Translations under genes and position numbers: made by a program
The notes under the pieces: model-generated
Database searches by the model: none
What the model was told of the DNA's origin: nothing
Seen by the model: the letters and a program-made list of their open reading frames with translations, nothing else
From: Gp6-AA40 sp964505975
GTDB taxonomy: Bacteria > Acidobacteriota > Vicinamibacteria > Vicinamibacterales > UBA2999
Direction: 5' to 3'
Assembly: GCA_964505975.1 (NCBI GenBank)
Contig: CAZDLW010000004.1
Coordinates: 20,101-84,100, forward strand
Length of the DNA stretch: 64,000 bases
Part shown: positions 1-8,511 of the stretch, one piece after another
Layout: each line of letters opens with the position of its first letter
Position numbering within the stretch: the first letter of the stretch is position 1

Positions 1-173
1 CCCGAGGTGACCGGCGACGCGCATCCGATCATCCGCATCGTGGAGGTCTTGCCGGCGCCGTTGGGTCCGAGGAAGCCGAATGCCTCGCCTGCTTCGACTT
101 CGAAGTCGATGCCATCGACGGCCACGAAATCGGCAAACCGCTTGGTCAGGCGACGGGCGTAGATCAGGGACAT
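1..173 (-). CDS. ABC transporter ATP-binding protein (N-terminal part, cut by window edge)
   Basis: The reverse strand from an ATG at 173 gives 57 residues beginning MSLIYARRLTKRF, with the Walker A motif GPNGAGKTS at about residues 36-44. This is the standard start of an ABC-type ATPase of the NodI/CcmA/ABC-2 exporter class, which powers transport through a partner permease at the inner membrane. The Q-loop, signature and Walker B regions lie outside the window, so substrate and partner cannot be told. The gene reads leftward, divergent from the next gene. The fragment reads cleanly, so there is no sign of decay in what is visible. Confidence 0.85.
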   Translation of the reverse strand, partial: MSLIYARRLTKRFADFVAVDGIDFEVEAGEAFGFLGPNGAGKTSTMRMIGCASPVTS

Positions 174-483
174 TGCAACGAGCGGCCGGGAACGCGCCAG
201 AGCCGGCTGAGGCCGGCCCCCACGCGGCCCGGAACACGACATCGAACTCCTTACACGCGACCGCATGCGGTTCCAGCCGCGCGGAGCACGCCAGGGTCGG
301 CGCAAGCCGGCCCCCCGACTGAGGTCAACCATCGTTCGTACGTGGGGCCACCTTCCGCCTCCGCATGAAGCTCCGGCGGACAGCCGTAGCCGCGGCTATG
401 GCGGTCAGGTGGCCCACGGAGCCCCGTGGCTGGTTGTACCACCTGGGAGACGCGAAGTCGACCGGGAGAGTACACTTGGCCTG
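174..483. other. Intergenic region with GC hairpins, divergent promoter space
   Basis: This 310-bp gap separates two divergent genes and shows no convincing gene. It holds short perfect or near-perfect inverted repeats: AGCCGGCTGAGGCCGGC around 201-217 and GCCGTAGCCGCGGCTATGGC at 383-402. Similar GCCGGC-type hairpins recur in other gaps of this window (about 37.74 kb and 49.07 kb), so they look like dispersed repeats. Promoters for both neighbours must lie here, but no sigma-70-like boxes stand out. Confidence 0.4.
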
Positions 484-2781
484 GTGATCCGGCGCCTCTT
501 TTGGCTCGTCGTCTTCGTCACGGTCGTCGTTCGGGTCGTCGAGGCCGCCCAGGCACCTCCACCAGACGTCGCGGCCGCCAGTGACGCCGCGATAGCGCTC
601 GCCATTCCCTTCGCATTCGATGGTCCCCCGCCACCGGTGCCGCCGGAGGTGATGACGCGGGACGCCAGCGGGCGCGTCACGGTTCGCGCCGTTCGTCTGA
701 CAACACCCATCCGGCTCGATGGACGTCTCGACGAAGAGGTCTACGGACTCGTGCCGCCCATTACCGACTTCATCCAGCAGGAGCCGCTCGAGGGCGCCCC
801 TGCCACCGAAAAAACCGAGGCCTGGATCTTCTTCGACGACAGTTCGCTCTATATCTCGTTCCGGCTGTGGGAGAGCAATCCGGAATCGCTCGTCGCCAAC
901 GAGATGCGGCGCGACAGCAACAACATCTTTCAGAACGATCACGTCGCGTTCATCCTGGACACTTTCTACGACCGGCGCAACAGCGTGGAGTTTGCCATCA
1001 ATCCGCTTGGCGGCCGATGGGACGGGCAGATCACCAACGAGCGGAATGCGAGCGCGGACTGGAATCCCATCTGGGACGTGAAGGTGGGCCGCTTCGAGCA
1101 GGGATGGACCGTCGAGGCCGTCATCCCCTTCAAGTCGCTTCGCTACCGGCCCGGACGCGCGCAGATCTGGGGTTTCAACGCCCGCCGCATCAACCGGGGC
1201 AAGAACGAAACCTCGTTCCTCACCCGCGTGCCGCGCGCGGCTGGACAGCGTGCGTTGTTCCAGGCGTCACTGGCAGCCACGATGGTCGGGCTCGAAGCGC
1301 CCTCCGGCGCCAAGAACCTCGAGATCAAGCCGTACGCCGTGTCGGGGCTCGCCACGGACGTCGCGGCGGTTCCGCAGATTTCGAACCGGTTTTCGCGGCA
1401 GGTCGGCGTGGACGTCAAGTACGGGGTGACACAGAGCCTGACGGCCGACTTCACCTACAACACGGACTTCGCGCAGGTCGAGGCCGACGAGCAGCAGGTG
1501 AATCTCACGAGGTTCAGCCTCTTCTTCCCCGAGAAGCGGGAGTTCTTTCTCGAGAACCAGGGCTTGTTCGGGTTCGGCGGGGCTGGCACCAGCGCCGCTG
1601 GCGATACGCCGATTCTGTTCCACAGCCGGCGCATCGGCTTCGATCGAGGACAGGTGGTGCCCATCGAGGCGGGCGGCCGGCTCACGGGCCGTGTCGGCCG
1701 CTTCACACTCGGCGTGCTCAACATCCAGGCCGATGCGGAGTTGTCCCGCGACGTGCTGGCCACGAACTTCTCCGTCGTCCGCGTGAAGCGCGACATCCTG
1801 CGCCGCAGCAGCGTCGGCGTGATTTTCACGGGGCGTTCGGCGGTGGAGGGGGGAACAGCGAGCAATCAGGCGTACGGCGTGGACGGTACGTTTGCGTTCT
1901 TCGACAACCTCTCCATCAACAGTTATTGGGCGACCACGCGCACGGGCGGCGTCTCAGGGCGCGATACCAGCTATCGTGCCCAACTGGACTACGCCGGGGA
2001 CCGGTACGGCGTCCAGCTCGAACAGCTCAACGTCGGTGCGCACTTCCGGCCGGACGTCGGGTTCGTCCGGCGCGATGACATGCGGCGCTCCTCGGCGCAG
2101 TTCCGCTTCAGCCCGCGCCCCCGGTCGAACCGCGTCATCCGGCGCCTGTCCTGGACGGCGAGCGGCACGTACATCGAGAACGGACACAGGCGCGTGGAGA
2201 CACGCAACTGGCGCGGCGAGTTCGGCATCGAGTTCCACAACAGCGATCGGTTCACGGCCAGCTATGGTGGAGCCTTCGAGCTCCTCGATCGGCCGCTGCG
2301 CATTGTCGGTCTCACGGTCCCGGCCGGGGGGTACGACTTCGCCGACGCGTCCGTGCGGTTCGATTTCGGCCGGCAACGGCAGCTCTCGGGCAACGTCGAG
2401 CTGGAGCGGGGCACCTTCTACGGCGGTCACAAGACGACGCTGACCGTCAGCCAGGGGCGATTCAATCCAACGCCGCAGATCGCCCTCGAGCCCACGTACG
2501 CGGGCAACTGGGTCGAGATCCCCGAGGGGGTATCGCGAACGCACTTGATTGGATCGCGCGCCACCTACACGATGACGCCGACCCTGTTCGTGAGCGCCCT
2601 GCTGCAGTACAACACCGGCACGGCCTCGACATCCTCCAATGCGCGCCTCCGGTGGGAGTATCGACCGGGCAGCGAGCTGTTCATCGTCTACACGGAACAG
2701 CGGGACACGCGCGCGACACGGTTTCCGGATCTGGTCAACCGATCTTTGATCGTCAAGATCAACAGCCTGTTCCGCATCTGA
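484..2781 (+). CDS. DUF5916 outer-membrane protein with CBM9-like N-terminal domain
   Basis: The GTG at 484 is chosen because it is followed at once by a signal peptide (IRRLFWLVVFVTVVVRVVEA, then AQA); the frame stays open back to 265 but that stretch is not protein-like. The mature protein begins with a carbohydrate-binding family 9-like domain (PIRLDGRLDEEVYG, then EAWIFFDDSSLYISFRLWE) and continues into the DUF5916 region, which is rich in alternating beta-strand segments typical of an outer-membrane barrel and ends in an aromatic SLFRI tail. Length, 765 residues, suits the family. DUF5916 proteins are common in Acidobacteriota and Bacteroidota; a role in envelope-associated binding or transport is likely, but the substrate is unknown. 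Confidence 0.9.
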   Translation: MIRRLFWLVVFVTVVVRVVEAAQAPPPDVAAASDAAIALAIPFAFDGPPPPVPPEVMTRDASGRVTVRAVRLTTPIRLDGRLDEEVYGLVPPITDFIQQEPLEGAPATEKTEAWIFFDDSSLYISFRLWESNPESLVANEMRRDSNNIFQNDHVAFILDTFYDRRNSVEFAINPLGGRWDGQITNERNASADWNPIWDVKVGRFEQGWTVEAVIPFKSLRYRPGRAQIWGFNARRINRGKNETSFLTRVPRAAGQRALFQASLAATMVGLEAPSGAKNLEIKPYAVSGLATDVAAVPQISNRFSRQVGVDVKYGVTQSLTADFTYNTDFAQVEADEQQVNLTRFSLFFPEKREFFLENQGLFGFGGAGTSAAGDTPILFHSRRIGFDRGQVVPIEAGGRLTGRVGRFTLGVLNIQADAELSRDVLATNFSVVRVKRDILRRSSVGVIFTGRSAVEGGTASNQAYGVDGTFAFFDNLSINSYWATTRTGGVSGRDTSYRAQLDYAGDRYGVQLEQLNVGAHFRPDVGFVRRDDMRRSSAQFRFSPRPRSNRVIRRLSWTASGTYIENGHRRVETRNWRGEFGIEFHNSDRFTASYGGAFELLDRPLRIVGLTVPAGGYDFADASVRFDFGRQRQLSGNVELERGTFYGGHKTTLTVSQGRFNPTPQIALEPTYAGNWVEIPEGVSRTHLIGSRATYTMTPTLFVSALLQYNTGTASTSSNARLRWEYRPGSELFIVYTEQRDTRATRFPDLVNRSLIVKINSLFRI

Positions 2782-2881
2782 CGTGTCCAAGTCACGGGTG
2801 AGTGTGCCGTCGACTGGCGCAGTCGTCCGACGAGCCGTAATCGTAGTCGCGCCACAGCGTCGAGCGGCGACTGAGCCAGAT

Positions 2882-3247
2882 ATGAAACGGCGAGCAGAGA
2901 CGGCCGGCACCACTGCCGCGGATTTCAGACGCATCGCACTGGGCCTGGAGGGCGCCGAAGAAGGGTCGCACATGGGCGCAGTCGATTTTCGCGTCGGCGG
3001 CCGCATCTTCGCGACGCTCGCCTCCGTCGCCCACGGCTATGGCAATCTCATGCTGACCCCTGAACAGCAGGCCGCCTTTGTCGCGGAGATGCCCGACGTG
3101 TTCGTGCCGATCGCGGGTGGGTGGGGCCGCATGGGGATGACGCACATCGTCCTGGCCAAGGCCAGCGAGGATGTGCTCAGCGGCGCCCTGCGCACCGCCT
3201 GGCGGCTGCGCGTGGAGGCGAACCAGCCACGGGGCTCCGCCCCTTGA
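2882..3247 (+). CDS. MmcQ/YjbR family protein
   Basis: From the ATG at 2882 the product is 121 residues and covers the whole YjbR/CyaY-like domain: FRRIALGLEGAEEGSHMGAVDFRVGGRIFATL, then a C-terminal half with a GWGRMGMTHIVL segment. The frame is open upstream to 2783, but those extra 33 residues are arginine-rich and unlike the family. MmcQ/YjbR proteins have a double-wing fold often called DNA-binding; their cellular role is not settled. The gene follows the DUF5916 gene by about 100 bp on the same strand and may be cotranscribed, although no functional link is evident. Confidence 0.85.
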   Translation: MKRRAETAGTTAADFRRIALGLEGAEEGSHMGAVDFRVGGRIFATLASVAHGYGNLMLTPEQQAAFVAEMPDVFVPIAGGWGRMGMTHIVLAKASEDVLSGALRTAWRLRVEANQPRGSAP

Positions 3248-3284
3248 TTATTCCCGCGGAGTCCCGTGGCCGGTGGCCAGTATC

Positions 3285-3380
3285 TCTTTGCCGCGCTTCG
3301 CGCGGCTAGGACCGCGATGCGGCCGAGAGCTGTGCGCAACAACGGGTACAAAATTCTCGTTGGCGGCCGTATCGCGGTCC
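3285..3380 (-). repeat. Dispersed hairpin repeat, GGACCGC family, copy A
   Basis: Positions 3309-3324 and 3365-3380 form a 16-bp stem (GGACCGCGATGCGGCC against GGCCGTATCGCGGTCC, one G-T wobble). Read on the minus strand the loop holds GAATTTTGTACCCGTTG, and the stem is followed by TAGCCGCGCGAAGCGCGG. A second copy at 37653-37727 has the same order of stem, loop motif and trailing hairpin, with a base-pair swap in the stem that keeps pairing. The loop motif alone recurs at 9042-9059. The gap 3248-3541 contains nothing else recognisable. Confidence 0.6.
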
Positions 3381-3541
3381 ACCGAACGAAGGCTCGCCGC
3401 CAACGAAAGGGAACGGCGAAGGGACTGTGAGGCCCCTCGAGGTGGTCCCCACGCACGGTAAGCCGGGCTTCGGCCTCCGCCTTCCACTCGAGAACGGCAG
3501 CCTGCACCCAGAGGGCCGGCTGCTCACGAAGATCCAAAAAG

Positions 3542-4333
3542 TCACGGAGTGGAGGGCGTGGAGGGACGCGTCCACCCCGCGCGCAGCCCCCCCCGGTCCA
3601 CCTCCTGACCGCGCAGGTAGACGCGCGCGATCTGACGGGTATTGCTGATGTCTTCGAGTGGGTTTGCCTGCAGGACGATGAAGTCGGCACTGTTGCTTTC
3701 GGCCACCCTTCCGATCCCGTCGAGACCCAGAATTCCAGCCGATGTGCTCGTTGCCGCCACGAGTACCTGATGCGGAGCAAGACCCGCGGCCACCATGTCT
3801 GCCAGCTCCGCGTGTGCGGACCAGCCGTACGGGGCCCCAACGCCTGCGTCAGTGCCAAAGCCAATCCGGACACCGGCAGCGGCAAGCCGCACCAGGTTGC
3901 GCGCCTGAACCTCGAACAGCCTTGGCCGGGGAGGGTCGGTTTGCGATGTCTGTCGCATCTGTTCGATCTGGTCCGGTGGCAGCGTCTCGGACAATCCCTC
4001 GAGATCGGCCGATGTGCTCCTTTGCGCCACGTCGGTATAGCCGAGATGACTGTGCGCATCCACGAGGGCTGGTATCACCGTCATGCCGCGAAGATCCACG
4101 ACGGCAGCGCCATCCGGCGGCCGGACAGCGCCCCTGACGCCAATCCGCGTGAACCGCGTGCCCTCGACAATGAATGCGGAGTCTTCGACCGACGCACTTC
4201 CGTCGCCGGTGATGAGGCGTGCACCTTCGAACACCGTGACGATGGAAGATGTTTGCGACGAGCCGCCTGCAGGCTGGGAGACGCAGGCGGCGATGGCGAG
4301 GAGGACGAGAGCCAGACCAAGCCGGGAAACCAC
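3542..4333 (-). CDS. Imidazolonepropionase-like amidohydrolase lipoprotein, internally deleted
   Basis: The GTG at 4333 is preferred: GCAGGAG lies about 10 bases upstream and the first residues form a lipoprotein signal (VVSRLGLALVLLAIAAC). The N-terminal half gives the family's small beta-domain and first metal motif (VIPALVDAHSHLGY, an HxH), and the C-terminal half has FGTDAGVGAPYGWSAHAEL with the catalytic Asp plus the closing beta-domain. The roughly 150-180 residues that normally lie between, carrying the bridging Lys and two metal-binding His, are missing; the product is 263 residues against about 430 usual. The joins are in frame. It is probably inactive, or a pseudogene that remains open. 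The frame also reads upstream through a palindromic repeat, which is not part of the gene. Confidence 0.7.
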   Translation of the reverse strand: MVSRLGLALVLLAIAACVSQPAGGSSQTSSIVTVFEGARLITGDGSASVEDSAFIVEGTRFTRIGVRGAVRPPDGAAVVDLRGMTVIPALVDAHSHLGYTDVAQRSTSADLEGLSETLPPDQIEQMRQTSQTDPPRPRLFEVQARNLVRLAAAGVRIGFGTDAGVGAPYGWSAHAELADMVAAGLAPHQVLVAATSTSAGILGLDGIGRVAESNSADFIVLQANPLEDISNTRQIARVYLRGQEVDRGGLRAGWTRPSTPSTP

Positions 4334-4391
4334 CCTGGACGGCTCCTGCTTATCCGGTGTTTCTGCACACGACTCGAATGGTGTCTGCGTC

Positions 4392-4579
4392 GCCGTGCCG
4401 ATGTGCCCCTGCGTCTTGCTCCCGACGACTCGCGCGGTAAAACGCATCCTCCACCTCGCCGCCAGCGACCCGAGCTGGGTCCCGCAACCCAGCTCGGTCC
4501 TCACGCTCCGGATGCGTTTTGCCTGACTCCGTCGCGCGAGTCGTAGGTCGCGTCGCCACAAGGGGCACATCGGCACGCC
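4392..4579. repeat. Two-copy palindromic element, copy 1
   Basis: A nested inverted-repeat structure. The outer arms are GCCGTGCCGATGTGCCCCT (4392-4410) and AGGGGCACATCGGCACGCC (4561-4579), matching at 18 of 19. Inside are CGACGACTCGCGCG (4423-4436) against CGCGCGAGTCGT (4533-4544), AAAACGCATCC (4439-4449) against GGATGCGTTTT (4510-4520), and a central 10-bp hairpin (4471-4480 with 4487-4496, loop CCCGCA). The core is nearly identical to 14801-14933, but the outer arms are a different sequence there. It lies just upstream of the amidohydrolase start, so it could be a leader structure or a MITE-like insertion. Confidence 0.75.
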
Positions 4580-4668
4580 ACATGTCACCAGCTGATCGGT
4601 CCGCTAAAGCAACCGAATAAGCAGAAGACGGCAGGAACGGCCGGAATCCACGCGAACACGTCGTACGG

Positions 4669-5241
4669 TCAGTCATGATAGTGAAGCTGACGGAACTGCT
4701 CCTCGTAGCGCCCGTCCGGGCGCCGAACGAAGATGCGGCACCGATCCAGGTTGCCTCCATAGACATGTAACGTGATCGATGTGCTCTCGGGACGCGCGTT
4801 CCCGAGCACATGCACGTCAATCGGCGGAATGAGGCGACCGGCCGTTCCCACGCCGACTCGCTGAGGCTCGGCCACGGGTGACAGGCGGTACGCCCCGTCC
4901 GCCTCCTGCGTGGCGTCGAACTGCGTCACCGTGATCTCGCCATCGACCACACCTTCGACGCACCACAGCCCTCCGTGGTCATGGGCCGGAGTGCACTGTC
5001 CAGGTCCCCACGTCATGACCACGGCCGTATACCGCCCCTTGGGATCCCGATGGAGAAGTCGTCGTGCGTAGGTGTCTGGCCGCGGCCGCCGATAGCGATC
5101 GGGCAGGCGAAGCGCCGCGTGGCCCAGGATGTCTTCCAGGTCCGCCTTGATGCGCGCCGTGATCTCTTCGGCCGTGGAGGCATCGACGGCTCTGTCAAGC
5201 CTGGCCACGATGTCTTCCAACCCTTGGAACGTCGTCTCCAT
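4669..5241 (-). CDS. Cysteine dioxygenase family cupin protein
   Basis: A 190-residue protein with the cupin metal motif TPAHDHGGLWCVEGVVDGEI at about residues 84-103 (HxH plus the following Cys-Val-Glu) and a later His in IDVHVLGN. This is the layout of bacterial cysteine/3-mercaptopropionate dioxygenases, which oxidise a thiol to the sulfinic acid with Fe(II) and O2 in the cytoplasm. Length fits the family (about 180-200). The ATG at 5241 has a weak AGCCGGA upstream. It stands alone, leftward, next to a divergent anion transporter 225 bp away. The exact thiol substrate cannot be read from sequence. Confidence 0.85.
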   Translation of the reverse strand: METTFQGLEDIVARLDRAVDASTAEEITARIKADLEDILGHAALRLPDRYRRPRPDTYARRLLHRDPKGRYTAVVMTWGPGQCTPAHDHGGLWCVEGVVDGEITVTQFDATQEADGAYRLSPVAEPQRVGVGTAGRLIPPIDVHVLGNARPESTSITLHVYGGNLDRCRIFVRRPDGRYEEQFRQLHYHD

Positions 5242-5466
5242 TCCGGCTCATCTTCTCATGAGGACGGGAGAACATGTCAGCGGCGCCGGCCCACTCGCCA
5301 CCATTCCGTCCAACGGCAAGCGAACGCTCACAGACAGGGAATCCTCGCTTGACATCACATCGTGGTGGCCCCAGCATGCACATTCGTGACTGCCGAACGG
5401 GTGCCGTTCGCAGTCACCTCCAACGACCTTTCGTCCCTGTCGAGCTCCCTGGCCTCAGGAGTATCG

Positions 5467-6969
5467 ATGGCACACAAACCCGCATTGCCCGACGGCTCGA
5501 CGGCCGCATCCGTTGCGGTTGCCGTGGGGACGGACTCCAATCGGACGACGGAGCACGTTCGCTGGCGCGGCGCGCAGCCGCGAGGTCTGCTGATTGCAGT
5601 CGCGTGCGGGCTGATCGTGTGGGCCTTGCCTATGCCAGAGGGAATCGAACCGCACGCCTGGCACCTGCTGGCCATCTTCGTCGCAACCGTTGTCGGGATT
5701 ATCGCGCGGCCGCTTCCGATGGCGGCCGTCGCCATGATCGGCATGGCGGCAGCGGTGTTCACCGGCACGCTCGAGATGGAGGAAGTCCTCGACGGGTTCA
5801 GCCGCGACGTTGTCTGGCTCGTCGTGGCGGCATTCCTGTTCGCCGGCACGTTCATTCGAACGGGTCTGGGCCGCCGAATCGCGTACGTGTTCATGTCGTT
5901 CGCCGGTCATCGGACGCTGGGTCTCAGTTACAGCCTGGCGGCAACCGACCTGGTACTGGCACCTTTCGTCCCCAGCCACACCGCACGCTCGGGCGGCGTG
6001 GTGTTCCCCGTCCTGCAGTCGGTTGCGCGATCCGTCCTCGCCGCTGGCGACGATGCAGCAGCACGCCGAACGGCCGGCTTCCTCACGGTTGCCACCTATC
6101 AATCGACATGCGTGACGAGCGCAATGTTCCTCACCGCAATGGCCGGCAACCCGTTGGCCGCCGCACTTGCGAACCAGCAGGGCGTGCAGATTACCTGGGG
6201 CCTGTGGGCCCTCGCCGCTCTCGTGCCCGGCATCGCGAGCCTCCTGCTCCTGCCGGTGGTCATCGCCGCAATCCATCCACCGGGCGTGCGCTCCACACCG
6301 GATGCACGCGACCAGGCTCGCAGAGAACTGGCCGCGCTCGGACCCATGCAACGCGACGAGCGGCTCCTGATCGTCGTCTTCGGCGTGTTGCTCCTGGCGT
6401 GGTCGTTCGGACCCTCCGCCGGTCTCTCGAGCACGGCCGCCGCGTTTGGCGCCATCGCGGTGCTGCTGCTGACCGGTGTCCTGCTCTGGGAGCACATCGC
6501 CGCCGCGCACGAGGCATGGACCACCTTCGTCTGGTTCGCCGTGCTGCTGATGATGGCCACCGAGCTCGGTCGCCTTGGCATCCCCGAGTGGTTTGGAAAC
6601 GTCGTCTCCAACGCGGCAGGCGGTGCGGGCTGGGTGATCGGGTTTCTGCTCCTCAGCCTGGCCTACTTCTACAGCCACTACATCTTCGCGAGCAACACCG
6701 CCCACATCGCGGCCATGTACGCCCCGTTTCTCATCGTGGCGATCGCGCTGGGTACGCCACCGCTCCTCGCCGCCCTCGTCCTCGGCTTCTTCAGTAACCT
6801 CTTCGCCAGCCTCACGCACTATGCGGCGGCCTGTGCGCCAATCTACTTCGGCGCCGGCTACGTCTCCGTCAACACCTGGTGGAAAATCGGCGGGATCGTC
6901 AGCATCGTCAACATCTCGATCTGGCTGGTGCTCGGCGGACTGTGGTGGAAGGTGCTCGGGATCTGGTAG
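5467..6969 (+). CDS. DASS (SLC13) family anion symporter
   Basis: The ATG at 5467 has AGGAG five bases upstream; the open frame extends to 5362 without a better site. The product, 500 residues, has about twelve hydrophobic segments, the conserved FVPSHTARSGGVVFPV stretch near residue 165 and a second half with YFYSHYIFASNTAHIAAM, matching the two SNT/SHT-type substrate and sodium sites of divalent anion:Na+ symporters (CitT / 2-oxoglutarate-malate translocator type). It likely imports or exchanges a di- or tricarboxylate across the inner membrane. It is monocistronic as far as seen. Confidence 0.88.
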   Translation: MAHKPALPDGSTAASVAVAVGTDSNRTTEHVRWRGAQPRGLLIAVACGLIVWALPMPEGIEPHAWHLLAIFVATVVGIIARPLPMAAVAMIGMAAAVFTGTLEMEEVLDGFSRDVVWLVVAAFLFAGTFIRTGLGRRIAYVFMSFAGHRTLGLSYSLAATDLVLAPFVPSHTARSGGVVFPVLQSVARSVLAAGDDAAARRTAGFLTVATYQSTCVTSAMFLTAMAGNPLAAALANQQGVQITWGLWALAALVPGIASLLLLPVVIAAIHPPGVRSTPDARDQARRELAALGPMQRDERLLIVVFGVLLLAWSFGPSAGLSSTAAAFGAIAVLLLTGVLLWEHIAAAHEAWTTFVWFAVLLMMATELGRLGIPEWFGNVVSNAAGGAGWVIGFLLLSLAYFYSHYIFASNTAHIAAMYAPFLIVAIALGTPPLLAALVLGFFSNLFASLTHYAAACAPIYFGAGYVSVNTWWKIGGIVSIVNISIWLVLGGLWWKVLGIW

Positions 6970-7083
6970 GAGCGACGCCGTTCGAGCCGGGCGCTCCGGT
7001 CGGAGGCCGCGGAAACCACGCCTTCGACCATGACGCTCACGACCCGTGCCGCAGCTGAGCCGCCCGGCCGTGTGATGATCGGG

Positions 7084-8511
7084 TCATGCGCGCGCTGCCT
7101 CTGTCACCGCCGTCTCTGAGGAGCTCAGCAGCCGCACGAGTTCCCGGAGATTGCTCAACTCCTCCAACGCCTCCACGCTGTCGAACGCCGTCCGCAGGTT
7201 CCCGGCGGGCAGCACGAGCTCCCCGCACTCCATGAACTTGTCTCGTAGTTCCTGGCGCGTGAACGGCAGTTCTGGACCGCCCCGGTACCGATCGTCGGAT
7301 GGCTGCACCAGCCGTCTCCCGTCCTCCAGATCCACCTCCACGATGCTGCGCATGATCTGGTAGCCCTGGGCCTCGATCGCCGGATCCAACACGGTCTCGA
7401 CACGCCGCATCATCGTCTGTACCGGTTCACTCCTCACGAACTCATCCGAAAACTCGCGGATGCCAGCCTTGCGGCGGAGCGCGATGCTCGCCAGCATGAA
7501 CGCAGGGCTGAACTTTGCCTCGAGCTCGCTCGACGCGATGCGATACCGAAGCGGGTTCAGGATGTTCGAGCCCGCGCGCAATCGTATCTGGCGAATCTGT
7601 TCGGGCTTCACATCGTGCTCTCTCACAATCTTCAACATCGCATCCATTGTCGGATGACCAAGCGATCCACATGGATACGGCTTGATTGAGACACCTGGTG
7701 TGACGATGGCATATGGAGCGCCGAGTGCTCCGACGATGCGATCGGCATCGAATCCACCGCCAAAGACCTGGAAGAAGCCCCACGGCCCGTCCAATGCGTC
7801 CGCACCTGCCGTGAACCCTCCGGCGGCGAGCTCGGCGGCAGTGACACCGTTGGCGGCAGCCCGTCCAACGTGCAGGGGCTTCGTCATCGTGCCAAAGCTC
7901 ACGCGAATGCCCGACGCAAGGCTTGCCGCGATCCCGATGGCATGGGCCAGGGCCGGACGCTCGAGCTTCAACAACCTGGACGCGGCTACGGTGGCACCGA
8001 AAGTGCCGACGGTGCCGGAAGAGTGGAACCCCTTCTCGTAGTGACTCGGATCGATGGCTTCCGCCATCTTGCATTCCACCTCGAAGCCGGCCACGAACGC
8101 TTCGAGCAGCGCCGCACCGGACACCGCCAGCCGCTCGCCCACGGCCAGCACCGCCGCCAGTGGAGGGATGGTGGGATGGGTCAACAAGCCAAACAACCTG
8201 TCGGGCGTGGACGACAACTGGGTATCGTCCCAGTCCATCGCATGCCCGCTCGCGCCGTTCAGCAGGGCTGCGGATGCCGTTCGGGTCTGAAATCCATTAC
8301 GAGCGAACACCGTGGATTCCGGCCTTCCACCGTCCGGGCCCACGTAGTCCCGAAGAATCTCGCTGCCTCTGGTCGTAGACCCCGCGAGCACCACCCCGAG
8401 GCCGTCGATGATGCAGCGCTTCGAGAGACGGATGACGTCCTCCGGAAGCTCGTCGATGCGGACGCTCTCGACGAAATCGAGAACGGCGGTAGTGGCGTTG
8501 CGATCGGTCAT
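7084..8511 (-). CDS. MmgE/PrpD family protein
   Basis: 475 residues spanning the full family length: N-terminal helical domain (LSKRCIIDGLGVVLAG, then NGASGHAMDWDDT), the GFHSSGTVGTFGATVAA stretch and a C-terminal alpha/beta domain. Members include 2-methylcitrate dehydratase and aconitate-decarboxylase-like enzymes acting on carboxylic acids in the cytoplasm. The family is broad and no prp genes (methylcitrate synthase or lyase) are nearby, so the substrate is open. A truncated copy of the same family lies directly upstream on the same strand, so this may be the surviving member of a duplicated pair. Confidence 0.88.
   Translation of the reverse strand: MTDRNATTAVLDFVESVRIDELPEDVIRLSKRCIIDGLGVVLAGSTTRGSEILRDYVGPDGGRPESTVFARNGFQTRTASAALLNGASGHAMDWDDTQLSSTPDRLFGLLTHPTIPPLAAVLAVGERLAVSGAALLEAFVAGFEVECKMAEAIDPSHYEKGFHSSGTVGTFGATVAASRLLKLERPALAHAIGIAASLASGIRVSFGTMTKPLHVGRAAANGVTAAELAAGGFTAGADALDGPWGFFQVFGGGFDADRIVGALGAPYAIVTPGVSIKPYPCGSLGHPTMDAMLKIVREHDVKPEQIRQIRLRAGSNILNPLRYRIASSELEAKFSPAFMLASIALRRKAGIREFSDEFVRSEPVQTMMRRVETVLDPAIEAQGYQIMRSIVEVDLEDGRRLVQPSDDRYRGGPELPFTRQELRDKFMECGELVLPAGNLRTAFDSVEALEELSNLRELVRLLSSSETAVTEAARA

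Noticed and set aside
5455..6819. 454-residue minus-strand frame opposite the DASS transporter
   Set aside because: Antisense of a membrane protein gene; no protein-like features.
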